Positions 28,201-37,710 are shown, counted from the first letter of the stretch. The stretch is 64,000 bases of DNA from Fasciolopsis buskii (GCA_008360955.1 LUCM01009904.1:43069-107068), one strand, 5' to 3'. Notes: generated by a model from the sequence alone, not told the origin. A program made the numbers and translations.

Positions 28201-31200
28201 AGTAAGATGTCGGCTGGCTGGTCGAATTATCATTTATTTCGGCAAAATAGGTTAGACTAGTTGAGATCAAAATTTGATGAAGAGTTACAGAAGGTAGTAA
28301 CAAAGAAAATCGTGCTAACCACAGTACTTTTTAAGCCGGATCAGGATGAAAGACAAATATAATGGGGTCGGTATAGTGGTCTTCCAAAACACTACTCTGC
28401 TTTTCTTGTTGTAAAATTGTGCCAGAGCTTGCAAATGATTTCCAAGTCAGAAGAGATGCCCCGTCTGTTTGGGTATAACCTTCTTGCTCAATTTCATATG
28501 CCCTTAGGGTTGTGTGGGGATAGGATACCTGGTTCACTGACACGAAGTAAAAAGTCGGCTATGACAAACGCAGCTATTTTGAAAATGCATTCCGGATATA
28601 ATGATAAAACACCGGCTATTTGCTGACATTTGCTGTGGAAGCTCACGCGCCTTATAATAAACATACGCGATATAAACAGCAACATTTTAGGGATGGGCTG
28701 GCCGATCAGTGATAATGGTCATTATTGTTGTCAACATGATGTCTGTAGCTGTATTCAGTTTCCTTAATCAGAGTGGTTCTGGGCGCCTGTGTTCTTTGCA
28801 ACGATCTTTCCAAATTGTGTTTGATTGTGGATTTTTATTTAGGGACGGCATTATTCTAATCCAATTATTTCTATTATTAGTACCTAGATAAAAACCGAAA
28901 GCGACAAAATTGAACTCGAATTGTTTGTGGAGATGGTTTTTCATAGTGGGACATTCAATTTAACTTTACCGAATAAAAGTCTTTCTTTCATTGTAAACCC
29001 TGCAAAGTCACCCTTTACGGTAAGTTATGGAGAAAAAGCTGTGGAGCCCTATCCTCTTAAATGACGATAAATAATTTCATTTCAGTATCCCCTCTGACAA
29101 CGAAACACGTATAAAGGCCATTGAAAGTTTAAATTGATCCCTTCATGACTGGAGGCAGATCTACAATGGATTAACGGTCGTCTATTTTGAATGATGTGTG
29201 AGATATATTTTGCGTCATAAAATGAACTGGATAGAACAGAAACGTCCAAATGCGGATACATGCTGTCCTATGGGCGTAAACACAGATACACACATGCGAA
29301 TCTAAAGAGGTACACGCAGGAATACATATATATATTCGGGGACAAACTGAGCATGCATACGTAAACACATACATGCAAACACATGTATACATATATGTAC
29401 ATGCACTTAAATGTTCATGTGTATGCCCATATACATGCACATATATAGTCGCTTTTGTGAATATATGAGAAGGACTTTGTAGTCAGGGAAAGACAATGAA
29501 TGCCTAAAAATAAGGTTGAGGTTACAACTATAGTCAAGTGGATTAAGTCGGTTAACATAACCGTATCCGGGATTATCCTTCCTTTAATTATCGGGATGAT
29601 GTCACACCTTACTCAACTGTGTTGATCACAGAAATAAGATTCATAAGCGATAAAAATTTTTCTTCCTTTTTTCGATTTCCGTTCAATGCCTAAAATTTCG
29701 CAGACTTGTCGTGACAGTGTGCGCATTTTTAGATATTTGGTTGTCCAAACTTACGTTTATTGAGTGACGCAAGCTACGGATATGAATAAACCACGATCAA
29801 ACCGAATTAAGTGGCTCCTGACACGTGGAGAGCAAACAGTGGAACGTTTTGCGTTATCCGCTGGATGGACTGTGCATTGGCCTTACGCATCTCATGTTTT
29901 TTTTATTTGCCAGTGAACTACAAGGTTCAGGAATTGGATCCATGTAAGTTTTCCCCACCCGACTTGTGAAGTCACTCTCGGTAAACTTCCCTGGCCAAAT
30001 CAATCCGGGGACTCTCTGAAATGATTGTCTGACAACGATGTTCACACCGACTGGTTTTGTGCAGATGATAACAACAGTCGAGGAAAGATCAGCCTAATCG
30101 TCGGTTACATAAATTCCGAAGGGACCAAGTGTTAAATATCCGGATTAGACAGATACTACGGCCAGTGATTTCATCTGGAGCTAGGAGAAAAGTGGTTGTT
30201 ATATCAACCTGGCCGTACAAGCACCTAGTTTCACTAGCCTTTCGATCATCTGTTTCGATGTACTTGAGAAAACTGTTTTCTTTAAGGACCAACAAAGTTG
30301 CAAGTGCACAGCTTCACTAACCTTAAATAAATGGGAACGTAAAGATAATTTGAATAAGGAACGTTTTAGAACTCGACAGGATTCGGACCCACACACGAAT
30401 GGAATTCAAGCATTTGACAGGTTTTCAAAACCAAACTTCGTGAACAAGCATCCCCACGAATTCTAACTAAGGGGTATCAGTTGACATCTTGGAAAATTGC
30501 GAACTGCTTGTAGTGATGAAGGAGATAGAGTTTCCGAACATTCTTCGGGGTAGACTGATGGCAGAGCAAATGCAGTAAGAATGCTTTGATTGCGCTGATG
30601 CCCTAGTTCGCATCTTGCTGAGCTCGAATACTTGGGACAGGCTGCTTTTGTCTAATCTGAATGCCAAAGTGACCAGAAAAAAATGTTAATCCAATAAGTT
30701 TAGACAAAACGCTGAAAAAAGGTTTGAAAGAACTTAATTCTAATTCAAATTTTGGCTCGTTTTTTTCACTTCAGTAAATGCAAACCAAGAAATTCACAGC
30801 CTACGTGAGTGATCATTTTGGGATATTTTGTTGTTCTTTACCAGCGTATGACTAGATGACAGTTGCATTATTGGATGCAAGGAGAAATTTTATGCTGAGG
30901 GCCTTTGTACAGCGAGGATCACATTCTTGTTTACTTTGCAATCTCTGTAATGACCATATAAGATCAAATAGTCCGGGTAATGAAGCACGTTTGCAAACAT
31001 GTACACTTGTGCACATATTTTCTGCGTGTTTTGGAATGACACAAAGTGTCAGGCGGTATGTGGAGTGCCAGATTCTCTTCCGCGGGACGTAATCAGAAGT
31101 GGGCGGCAGATTTTGAGCACGGTAGTTGGAACTCTGCCAATATGATCCTAACTTGTGGTATTAGTTTTTCAAACAGTAATTGAACTTTTATTCGACTTTA

Positions 31201-34200
31201 TTTTCGGTCGTTTTTCTCAATCTCTATCGGGCATAACCGTGACTTGAATTTGGACGAAAGGTTCTTCCTGCGATTTATTCTTAAAAACTGGGTTCCTGAA
31301 ATAAAAATCACACTCGAGGAATCCCTCAAATAAAGCGATATTAGACAAAGTTGTAAGCAGTCTGAAATATCTGTTGGTATAGTGCAGCAGAAGTTGCAAG
31401 TTACAATGAAAACTGTCAGCGAAACTGTGTGAACAAATTCAAGTGAATGGCCATCTAGCAGTTCGCCAATTCATCTTGTTGTAAATCTGAACTAAATAGA
31501 TGCTTCGGTGCACGGCAAAATGGCTGCCCTGAAAACAGACGTTTATGGACAGATCTGCGTCCATGAATTTTTGCTAACTGATTTCGAACCTCGGAAGTAA
31601 TCAGGAAAGACGGGACAGATTTTTGCAAGGTAGAACATGATCAGAAATAGATTATGATCTGATGATCTTAAACCAATAGCCTATTGCTACTGCACCTTTT
31701 TAAAAAGAATCAAATTTAGAATGACAAGCAGGAATTACTGGGCAGCAATTAGGCACAAACCAGTCTAAAACGGTTAGCAATTATGGTAAATTAACAAACC
31801 TATCTACAGCTTATTCATTAATTCTAAGGTTCTCAGTCGCAAATTAGAACACAGTGCGCAAATTTTGCGGAATAAATGGAAAAGAAGAGGTAAATTATCG
31901 GAATTATATACATTTCAGTCATCTAACCCAACATTTATAATAAACTGCAAGGCGAATGTTAGCTCGGTCCAGAAGTGGCACCTTGCCGACCAGAATCCTC
32001 GGGAGCATCTATAGCACGTCCTGCCATTTTAACAACTACAACATTCTTGCATATGAGCAGTTTAAGAACGGACATATTGGTTGTTCATGTAGTCATATGT
32101 CTAAACTGGAATCAGTCAACACCGCAGTGCTTATTGATTGCCTCATGTGACTGACAGTGATTTTGACAATAAAACCGAAACTCTGATTGTTGTAATGATA
32201 TATGACACAGTTAATGGCTCCGATGTAATGGCGACACTACACCAAGGCAGCAGTAAGAAGTGTCTGGTCGGATTTTGACTAATGAGGAAATCAAATTACT
32301 GACAGCGAGGACAATACGTAAATGCATCCGTTTAGCAAGAGACACCTTAAAGCTACAGTACAAATACAAGAAGCGAATCTCGAAAAGACTTAGCATCTTC
32401 CAGTTAAATCTATCACCCAGTTAAGGGAACCTTTTTTGCGTGAACTAACAAGGCGTTCTAAGCAATCTTTATGAACAAAGGATAGAGGCCTCTTGGTCAA
32501 ACCAAAAGTTAAAGGAACGCTGCCATGCAATAAAAGGTGGTACGCAACTAATCCCCATGATTGAATGACCGGAAGTACACTATTGATATTAGTTGAGTGT
32601 AGAATAAAAGGGTTGACTCTGTACGTAATAGCGTAGGACAAGGTGTTTATGTGAGCATACATGAAGTTAGTGGGGTAGTTGTCATCGGATGGTCCTTGTA
32701 GGGAGGAAATTGCTAGCAGTTTTCTAATTTTTAAGTGGTCCATAATCTAGATTGCGAAGACATAGATTTCACAGTTTTCCTTTCTCAGTTATCATGTGAT
32801 TACAGTTTCTTCTATGTACTTGACAAACGTTTTTTGTTTTACATGCGTTTGACTATAGACCATATTCGCAAGGACTTGTTCAGAAAAAGTAAAATTTCAC
32901 ATCTAAATCCAATCTGTTTTTTCGTCGACAAATTTGAGTAGATGAATTTTCACTGACCCGTATATCAAATAGCTTTTAGTCTCGCAAGATGCATCATTTA
33001 AGAGTTAAGCTTGATTCTGACGTTTAGCCCACGAGAACCAGCCTTCACTCAGCAGGCAAAAATAAGCTACTCGAAATTTGCGTGTGGTGCTTACGAGTTC
33101 TCGAAAGTTCAAGAAGCCTTCTGGTAAAAAATATGCCTGCCAGGACATTTTTCGATATTGAAAAACGCAGTCTTTACTCACTGAATATTTTGCATGGTAA
33201 TGACCGAGTTACTTTACTTTTACTGTTTACTTTTCTCCCACAAGATTGGTAATGTACATATTGGAATACGTAGTCAAAACTGAAGTTTTTTTGAGAGATC
33301 TACACTGAACTCATTTTCACCAAATTGCGTAGCTTCTAGTTTCGTCAAAACCCAATAATGTTGTGCGATTGTATTCGCACATGTGCAAACATGAAATAAC
33401 TACACTACATTCCTCGATGCGAGCTTCAGAATATTAATCTGAGAACTTGCAATCTCTGAGAGATCAACGTCTGAGATATTGGTCCTACTTTAGTAAGGCT
33501 CCGTCTCCGGTCAGTCGGCCTCTCCGGCACCAAGTTCGGTTTTTTGTGTGAGAGGCGGAATGCCAGTAATCAGGTCATTGCTACATTTGGTCACATTGGG
33601 TCGGACATGAGTCAGTGCAGGAAAAATGCGTTGATTAACCCTGATTTAACCGAATAACTCGGAAACCGTGCAAAGATCTTGAAACACTGACAACCAATTT
33701 CACAAACTTTTCAACTACTTACTTAAAATAGCCGGGCTTTTTATAATATCTCATAGCCGAGTACAATGAATGGAAAAGGCAGAAGATCTGCACAGCTGCC
33801 ATTTAATTCTATCTCCACAGCACAAATAAAATGTTTACCTGTCGGTTTTGTGTGCAAATGTTCAAAAAGCTTAGTCCAATCCGCTTAGCTTCGGCCAACG
33901 ATAAAGTTTCTCCAGTGTTGCCTTATTACAAAGCCTCACTCGCAATTATATTCTAGCTGAATTCGGAAACGGAAACTGTGAGTAACTTCTGGGGCAGTGA
34001 CAAATCACATTTTCTTTATGTAATAATTTTACTTCGGCCGAAAATATTTAGCCTCTAACTATTCACCGATTTTATTTGCCCGCTGTTTTGTATTACCTGG
34101 CTTCTAATTTAATAAACACTGGAATTTTCTGCGAATATACTCCAGGTTGTCAAAAAAACGCATTAAAAATTTTGTTTTGCGGTTAAAATATTGGACCAGA

Positions 34201-37200
34201 AAATGATCATCTCTGCAGCGAAAAAGATTGAAAGTGGAGTTAAAACTTTGAGGCCTTTTGCAGAACCGAATAGTTTATTTTGATCATGTTTTCCTAATTT
34301 TAACAACAATATTGTGTGATACGTGGTGCTTGTTACTAAGATTTTACATTATGATCCCGTATCGGGCCCTGGTGTTTGCGATTCAGGAGTTCCGAGAGTC
34401 CACGGATCAAGTCGATTTCAAGCATGCTTGTGTATTTCAGTAAGATTAAGTAGGAAGACGTGTGAGATTTTATGCAGGATGCGGATCGAAGCACTTACAT
34501 GAGGCAGATATTATTCCGTCGGAATGGTCAAAATTATGGTTTCCTTCGGAAATCTCACCCTCTTCTCGCAGAAGAGAAAAGTGCCGAAAATTTTTCCTCC
34601 ATATAAAGGACTAATCGGTGTTTCAAACGCTAGAATTCTAATAACTGTTGAACAATTGTTCCGCACTAACCCTGTCCACTGGATGAAATTCAAGTTATTT
34701 TGAATTATCTATAAACTTGGTTTGTCTTAGCCGATTCCGTTAGTGATCAAGACAGAATGAAATCACTTTGTTACGCTAATCATTTTGTAGTAGCTATCGA
34801 AATGTTTCGTTGAGGAAGGGTTGCATAAGAATTTTTAAAAAGATGCCTTTGGCCACCGCACGAGAAATGACCAGTGTTGGTCAGTGTCACGAATTGAATG
34901 TACTGACCGATGCACAAATGGACATTGCGGGACCACTTTGCTATGGTCAGGTCATCCAATGTTGCAAAACTCGAGTGGCGGTTTTATTAATATTCCGAGA
35001 ATAAATATCCATTTCTTCAAATAATACTTCAGTTTAGATAATTTGGAATAAAGCAGTAGCTTCGCTTTCCAGTGTATTCCATCTGGAACAAATTGTTTAA
35101 ATTTAAGAGCGGTTTTCATAAATGATTCCTTAACGATTTTCATTTGCGTCAACAGATGAAGAGTGTGGTGAGTAACTCTATTTCCTGTAAGATCTTCATT
35201 CAGTATGTTTCACAGGTGAATTATTCAAAAATGACTACTCTGGTATAGCAGACAAGTCAAAACCTAGACTTGAATTGTGCACGTAATAATGTATGGAACT
35301 AGCTGACACGAGTATCCGCAGAAGAGATTGGGGGGTTTAATTTTCTTATTTTACAGAAAATAATTCCTTTGGTATTAAACTTTATGTGGATTTGTTTCCT
35401 TAACTTTCTTTTGCTAATATTTGAGGTTCTTATAAAGAAAGGAATCAATGTTCTATATAAAGGGATGTAATATGAAAGTATCTGAAGTAGGAGACAATAC
35501 TCGATAGAATTAAATTTCCTGGTTCCAACGATTAACATGCATTTGCCGTTCCCAAATATGCACTGGCCTGTTGACAGAGCAGCAAAGTGGAATGTGCTTT
35601 TTGGTTATCAGTTGATTTACTACTTCGCATTTGGCAGTAAAACGGTCCTGCACTAGTTAGGTCCAGCTCATCAGAAAAAACCATACAAACGCAGCACGGT
35701 GATTTCATCAAGCTCCTTCAGAATTGTCAGCAGCACTCGGTGTGGCCGAAATGAAACAGAAACTGGAAAAAACGATTGTGAGATGAACATTATCGTAGTT
35801 AGATCATCCGAGCTGACCCTCAACGGTCAATCCAACTTTAATACTGCATGACGGAGTAAACTTCTCTCACTAGCATCCGCAAGGACTCAGGTCGCTGTCT
35901 ACGGTAATTGACTTCTATGTGCATGGTTTCTCTGTGAGAACTATAATACTAAATTTGGAAGTGACTTGTTGAGCCCGACCAGTCGATAAGTTCGAATGTT
36001 CAGACACAACTTTCGTTAGAAAACTAACCATCTTATCACATTTTTATCATTCAATGCACCAATAATTGAAAACATTTTCCATACTGAGATTTGTTTGTCA
36101 GAGATTGATCATTCCATACAATTTACGATCACTTGTCCTTGCTGTTGTTAGCCGCCGTAACCGTGAACCAAGGAGATCCGAAAGTCCAAGGTAAATTTTC
36201 CTCGACCAGAATAACCCTAAACAATTGGCTGACTTCACTCGTTCAGTTTGTAAACGACAACAGATCAATATATTGTTGTTCCATCTCCAGTCACGTGACT
36301 TATGATCTTGCCAAATAGAGAAGAAATGCTGAACCCAGTCTAGTACGGTCCAAAAAGCACTATTGTTAAGATTCTTATAGCATGCAACTACGCCGTTTCG
36401 GAAAAACCTTCAAATTTCTTTTTACGTTCACTTTCGCAGTCTGAGGGTGGTGGTTAACATTTTGATGGAATGCCAGGATCACTAGTTTTAGGATCTCTTG
36501 TTCCATTTTGTTTCTCCCATAAAAAAACTCAATTTCAAGCCGAATAATGTGTGAAATTTTGCACTCTTTCGAATATCAAAAACAGGAAATGATTAGCTGA
36601 AAATTTTCCATAGCGTTCACCTGTACCAAAGTTTTAGGAGCATAATTCAGTCTCACTCGACAATACATGTAATGAATTCAAAATAGCACCACCACTAACT
36701 TATATTGGTCACGTAAATTCCTGGCGATCTTTTCTGTTGGCTTAGTAGCATCCCACAAACAATATATAGGTCATCCGTTTCAAAATGCACTGAATGACTA
36801 AATCCTTTTCCTGAGTTTATTCATTAGCAGGAATGATTGCACCGTTTATTATTAGTATCATTATTTTTATAAACATTATTATTAATATCCTATCTACGAC
36901 TAACATAAAACCATTTTCGGTTCCCTAAAAATTCCAATTGCGACATTCATCACTCTTCGCAGTTTGCATCCCGGTGGGCACATCCCTATTCAGTGAGTGT
37001 ATTTCTATCTTATACGTAATGTGCGTTCTGCTACACTGTTGCGTACGAAGACACGGCTGAGCAATGTCAGTACGCAACGCATCAAACCTGTCGTGAAACG
37101 AGGCGATCGGGTAAGCGAAACATGATCGAAATCGCATCACCAACTTGAGGTAGAATTGGTAAACATTTGGTTGCACAGTGCATGAGCCACATGGTGAAGT

Positions 37201-37710
37201 AAATATGCCACCAGCACCAGTTGGTTTCCTCCCCTTTTAATTTCCCTTGTTATTTTCCAGTCAACTGCAGAATATCGGTGGCTGGCATTTTGTGCACCTC
37301 CTAGGCTAGACTGCCCAGCCAGTGTTGCCTCTCGTCTGATTGTCCCTAAAGAGTAACAAATCTGTACGACTAATTCAATCCCTCTTCAAAACCGTTTGCT
37401 TATTTCCTTAATGCGTACTCTATCCAATGTTCGACAGATCGATTTTCTTACTGGGAAAACTCTGCTGAACTGAATTTTGTTGGTTGCTCTAGGCACACTG
37501 ATCAACATAGTGCGCATCGGAATTTCTTCCTAAGGTGATCTGAATTTCTGATGAGTCCCCTAGCTCAAGCTCAAGTGATCCGGTTCTTTGAAAATTACCA
37601 CTGAGCACATTGAGAAAACACAAGTTGCCAACCTGTGTTTTCTCAATGATCCAATTCTGTGGCTATTAGATGAAGTTCCAAATAAACAAATAAATTCATT
37701 TATTATAATG
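7237..37710 (+). CDS. Candidate micro-exon gene (MEG-like), small secreted protein, about 21 exons
   Basis: Gene-level entry; exons are listed separately. Seen: a first exon with an ATG at 7249 and a hydrophobic start (MDRLICSLLVF), then a series of 9-39 nt exons flanked by acceptor AGs (mostly behind pyrimidine tracts) and GTAAG/GTGAG donors, then an open terminal exon with a stop at 37302 and AATAAA at 37681 and 37689. All internal exons are multiples of 3 and open in phase 1, and no junction makes a stop. Using the strong exons only, the coding length is 468 nt (155 aa). The product would have an N-terminal signal peptide, many cysteines, and a proline-rich stretch in the 16261 exon. Known: schistosome MEGs have this plan (signal peptide at the 5' end, chains of symmetric micro-exons, isoforms made by exon skipping) and are secreted. 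Inference: this is a MEG or MEG-like gene; which family I cannot say. Introns run from 109 nt to about 4 kb. The reverse strand shows no comparable series. The exact exon set and 3' end need transcript data. Confidence 0.78.
7957..7974 (+). CDS. MEG-like exon 2, 18 nt
   Basis: The acceptor is a T-rich tract ending TTCTTGCAG at 7956; the donor is CAG|GTAGGA at 7975. Read in phase 1 it adds C-L-S-Y-H-A and one base, finishing the hydrophobic leader begun in exon 1. The donor is slightly off consensus. The exon is open in all phases. Confidence 0.72.
9503..9517 (+). CDS. MEG-like exon 3, 15 nt
   Basis: The acceptor is ACATTCCACTTTCACAG (ending 9502) and the donor is GAT|GTAAGTT (9518). Phases 0 and 2 both contain TAA; only phase 1 is open, giving A-N-I-M-G. 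This makes it one of the most telling exons for the reading phase of the gene. Confidence 0.8.
10160..10186 (+). CDS. MEG-like exon 4, 27 nt
   Basis: The acceptor is a TTTCTCGTCTTGTTTGTTATT tract broken by a few purines and ending TAG at 10159; the donor is CAT|GTAAGTT (10187). Phase 1 reads L-S-L-Y-A-R-T-G-A; phase 2 has a TAG. A second AG inside the exon (10174-10175) would give 11 nt and break the frame, so the longer form is preferred. Confidence 0.68.
11082..11099 (+). CDS. MEG-like exon 5, 18 nt
   Basis: The acceptor is outstanding: nearly 20 pyrimidines ending TTCTTGCAG at 11081. The donor is AAT|GTAAGTA (11100). Phase 0 hits a TAG at the second codon; phase 1 is open (S-L-V-P-S-Q). 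The intron to the next exon is only 109 nt. Confidence 0.85.
11209..11217 (+). CDS. MEG-like exon 6, 9 nt
   Basis: The acceptor is TTATTTCATTCTTGTTCATCAG (ending 11208) and the donor GGC|GTAAGTAC (11218). Only three codons long; phase 0 contains TAA, while phase 1 reads C-L-R. Nine-nucleotide exons are rare outside micro-exon genes. Confidence 0.78.
11320..11367 (+). CDS. Possible stop-carrying cassette exon, 48 nt
   Basis: The acceptor is TTTTGTTCTTCCTTCGTTGCACAG (ending 11319), strong; the donor AAG|GTGGGA (11368) is weak. Its length is a multiple of 3, but in phase 1 its last full codon is TAA (11364-11366). If included after exon 6 it would end the protein near residue 40. It may be an alternative terminal exon or not an exon. 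Confidence 0.3.
12219..12236 (+). CDS. MEG-like exon 7, 18 nt
   Basis: The acceptor is GATTTTCAACACACACAG (ending 12218), with a weaker pyrimidine tract than its neighbours; the donor is TGT|GTAAGTT (12237). Phase 1 gives P-A-C-C-P-M, adding a pair of cysteines. A 4-kb intron follows. Confidence 0.68.
12237..16260 (+). other. Large intron (about 4 kb)
   Basis: Between exons 7 and 8. It has a strong lone acceptor at 12999-13014 (ATGATTTCTTGTTGCAG) with no donor within reach. After exon 7 that acceptor would give an immediate TGA, so it could be an alternative end. A 45-nt AG-to-GTAAGA segment at 15777-15821 has a weak acceptor. Nothing else is recognised. Confidence 0.5.
16261..16299 (+). CDS. 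MEG-like exon 8, 39 nt, proline-rich
   Basis: The acceptor tract TTTACTCCTTTCTTCCAATC is followed by ACATCGAACAG (ending 16260); the donor is TGT|GTAAGTG (16300). Phase 1 reads S-A-Y-P-P-P-I-Q-S-C-S-P-V. All three phases are open, so the phase rests on the neighbours. It is one of the two longest internal exons. Confidence 0.72.
17593..17610 (+). CDS. MEG-like exon 9, 18 nt
   Basis: The acceptor is ATATCCTTTCGCCAG (ending 17592) and the donor TTG|GTAAGTG (17611). Phase 1 reads Y-S-Y-I-P-V. Confidence 0.74.
17834..17857 (+). CDS. Possible MEG-like exon, 24 nt
   Basis: The acceptor is TTATTTGCTTCGTTGACTGG then AGGCAG (ending 17833), which is mediocre because purines lie close to the AG. The donor is CAC|GTAAGAA (17858). 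Phase 1 is open (A-R-C-F-K-L-R-T) and the length is a multiple of 3. Could be a chance pair. Confidence 0.35.
20576..20593 (+). CDS. Possible MEG-like exon, 18 nt
   Basis: The acceptor is ACATTTACCAAATGCAG (ending 20575). The donor TCG|GTAATA lacks the +5 G. It is open in phase 1 (ending L-S-V-C-I) and has the most common exon length of this gene. The weak donor keeps confidence low. Confidence 0.38.
21177..21185 (+). CDS. MEG-like exon 10, 9 nt
   Basis: The acceptor is GATCTCTTTTCAATTTTAATACTCAG (positions 21151-21176) and the donor AGG|GTAAGTAA (21186), both strong. Phase 1 gives A-S-Q. A 170-nt intron separates it from the next exon. Confidence 0.75.
21356..21370 (+). CDS. MEG-like exon 11, 15 nt
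   Basis: The acceptor is TTACATTGTACATGTTATTCTGCAG (ending 21355) and the donor AAT|GTGAGTC (21371). Phase 1 gives G-C-C-M-Q, another cysteine pair. Confidence 0.74.
22804..22812 (+). CDS. MEG-like exon 12, 9 nt
   Basis: The acceptor is GATTATTGATCTTTATGTTTTAG (ending 22803) and the donor GAC|GTAAGTTT (22813). Phase 1 gives S-N-G. Both splice signals are close to consensus, which is what makes such a short exon believable. Confidence 0.76.
23750..23767 (+). CDS. MEG-like exon 13, 18 nt
   Basis: The acceptor is ACACATTTCTCACCTTCAG (ending 23749) and the donor is a full consensus CAG|GTAAGT (23768). Phase 0 has a TGA; phase 1 is open (P-C-L-N-G-P). The intron to exon 14 is 139 nt. Confidence 0.85.
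23907..23939 (+). CDS. MEG-like exon 14, 33 nt (or 36 nt by tandem acceptor)
   Basis: The acceptor region AGGCTTTTCCACAAGACAAT ends in a tandem AAGCAG, so the exon starts at 23907 (33 nt) or 23904 (36 nt). Both forms keep the frame. The donor is GAA|GTGAGTT (23940). Phase 1 reads E-S-V-E-A-W-F-L-R-C-R, with an extra Ala codon in the long form. Confidence 0.62.
25104..25124 (+). CDS. Possible MEG-like exon, 21 nt
   Basis: The acceptor is AGTGTTTCACAGATTTTACAG (ending 25103), which is good; the donor TAC|GTAAAA (25125) is moderate. Phase 0 starts with TGA; phase 1 is open (M-M-I-L-Q-L-L). Could be an optional cassette. Confidence 0.42.
25830..25841 (+). CDS. MEG-like exon 15, 12 nt
   Basis: The acceptor is TGTTGTGTCTTTCAATACTTCAG (ending 25829) and the donor TGA|GTAAGTT (25842). 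Phase 0 ends in TGA; phase 1 reads K-F-A-L. Confidence 0.78.
   Translation, partial: SLH
27287..27316 (+). CDS. Possible MEG-like exon, 30 nt
   Basis: The acceptor TTTTAATCTATCCCGTTAAG (ending 27286) has a fair tract but the less common AAG. The donor is CGA|GTGAGTT (27317). Phases 0 and 2 both contain stops; only phase 1 is open (I-R-L-N-D-T-T-D-F-P), which is why it is listed. Confidence 0.38.
29008..29019 (+). CDS. Possible MEG-like exon, 12 nt
   Basis: The acceptor is CTTTCTTTCATTGTAAACCC followed by TGCAAAG (ending 29007), an AAG acceptor. The donor ACG|GTAAGTT (29020) is strong. Phase 1 reads I-T-L-Y. Confidence 0.42.
29255..29450. repeat. Cryptic simple sequence rich in ACAT/ATGT
   Basis: A stretch dominated by alternating purine-pyrimidine words such as acatac, atgcac, gtatacat and acatatat, with many short self-complementary pieces. 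It lies in a large intron of the micro-exon gene, about 460 bp before exon 16. A degraded microsatellite is the simplest reading. The 89-codon open frame across it on the minus strand is low complexity and not a gene. Confidence 0.75.
29914..29943 (+). CDS. MEG-like exon 16, 30 nt
   Basis: The acceptor is excellent (CTCATGTTTTTTTTATTTGC then CAG, ending 29913) and the donor is CAT|GTAAGTTT (29944). Phase 0 begins with TGA; phase 1 reads M/V-N-Y-K-V-Q-E-L-D-P. Confidence 0.85.
30775..30804 (+). CDS. MEG-like exon 17, 30 nt
   Basis: The acceptor is GGCTCGTTTTTTTCACTTCAG (positions 30754-30774) and the donor TAC|GTGAGTG (30805). Phase 0 begins with TAA; phase 1 reads L-N-A-N-Q-E-I-H-S-L. Confidence 0.84.
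33957..33977 (+). CDS. MEG-like exon 18, 21 nt
   Basis: The acceptor is CACTCGCAATTATATTCTAG (ending 33956) and the donor ACT|GTGAGTAA (33978). Phase 2 has a TGA; phase 1 reads P-E-F-G-N-G-N. Confidence 0.76.
35156..35167 (+). CDS. MEG-like exon 19, 12 nt
   Basis: The acceptor is TAACGATTTTCATTTGCGTC then AACAG (ending 35155); the donor is GTG|GTGAGTAA (35168). Phase 2 has a TGA; phase 1 reads Y-E-E-C. An internal AG at 35160-35162 would give a 6-nt form that also keeps the frame. Confidence 0.7.
36152..36190 (+). CDS. MEG-like exon 20, 39 nt
   Basis: The acceptor is ACTTGTCCTTGCTGTTGTTAG (ending 36151) and the donor AAG|GTAAAT (36191), which is moderate. Phase 0 has TAA; phase 1 reads A-A-V-T-V-N-Q-G-D-P-K-V-Q. 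The pyrimidine tract also translates as a run of leucines in the same frame. A leader-like extension is therefore possible, but I see no ATG before the upstream in-frame stop at 36106. Confidence 0.68.
36841..36895. repeat. Short ATT-rich simple sequence
   Basis: Repeated tta/att units (for example tttattattagtatcatta and cattattattaata) in the last intron before the proposed terminal exon. Confidence 0.6.
37261..37710 (+). CDS. Probable MEG-like terminal exon and 3' UTR
   Basis: The acceptor is AATTTCCCTTGTTATTTTCCAG (positions 37239-37260), among the best in the window, with no donor following. Joined in phase 1 it encodes V-N-C-R-I-S-V-A-G-I-L-C-T-S and then TAG at 37302-37304. The rest would be a 3' UTR of about 400 nt with a perfect hairpin (37608-37648) and two AATAAA signals (37681, 37689). 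The cleavage site, and so the end coordinate, is a guess. Candidate exons further down (40109, 41151, 43016) mean this may be only one of several ends. Confidence 0.55.
37608..37648. repeat. Perfect 15-bp inverted repeat (stem-loop)
   Basis: Arms cattgagaaaacaca (37608-37622) and tgtgttttctcaatg (37634-37648) are exact reverse complements around an 11-nt loop. The loop contains a further gttg/caac pairing, so nearly the whole segment is palindromic. It lies inside the proposed 3' UTR, about 35 nt before the first AATAAA. At 41 nt it is short for a microRNA precursor. Confidence 0.9.
37681..37694 (+). terminator. Tandem AATAAA polyadenylation signals
   Basis: Two AATAAA hexamers overlap the segment 37681-37686 and 37689-37694. 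They would end the transcript whose terminal exon starts at 37261. AT-rich DNA yields such hexamers by chance, so the support comes from position. Confidence 0.45.

Larger units (their letters stand above)
25842..29913 (+). other. Large intron with optional exon candidates and a simple-sequence tract
   Basis: About 4.1 kb between exons 15 and 16. It holds the possible exons at 27287 and 29008. A 27-nt segment at 26338-26364 has a strong acceptor and is open in phase 1, but its donor is poor (GTACAC). The simple ACAT-rich tract is listed separately. Confidence 0.5.

Noticed and set aside
29171..29440. 89-codon Cys/Tyr-rich open frame on the minus strand
   Set aside because: It is a translation of the ACAT/ATGT simple-sequence tract.
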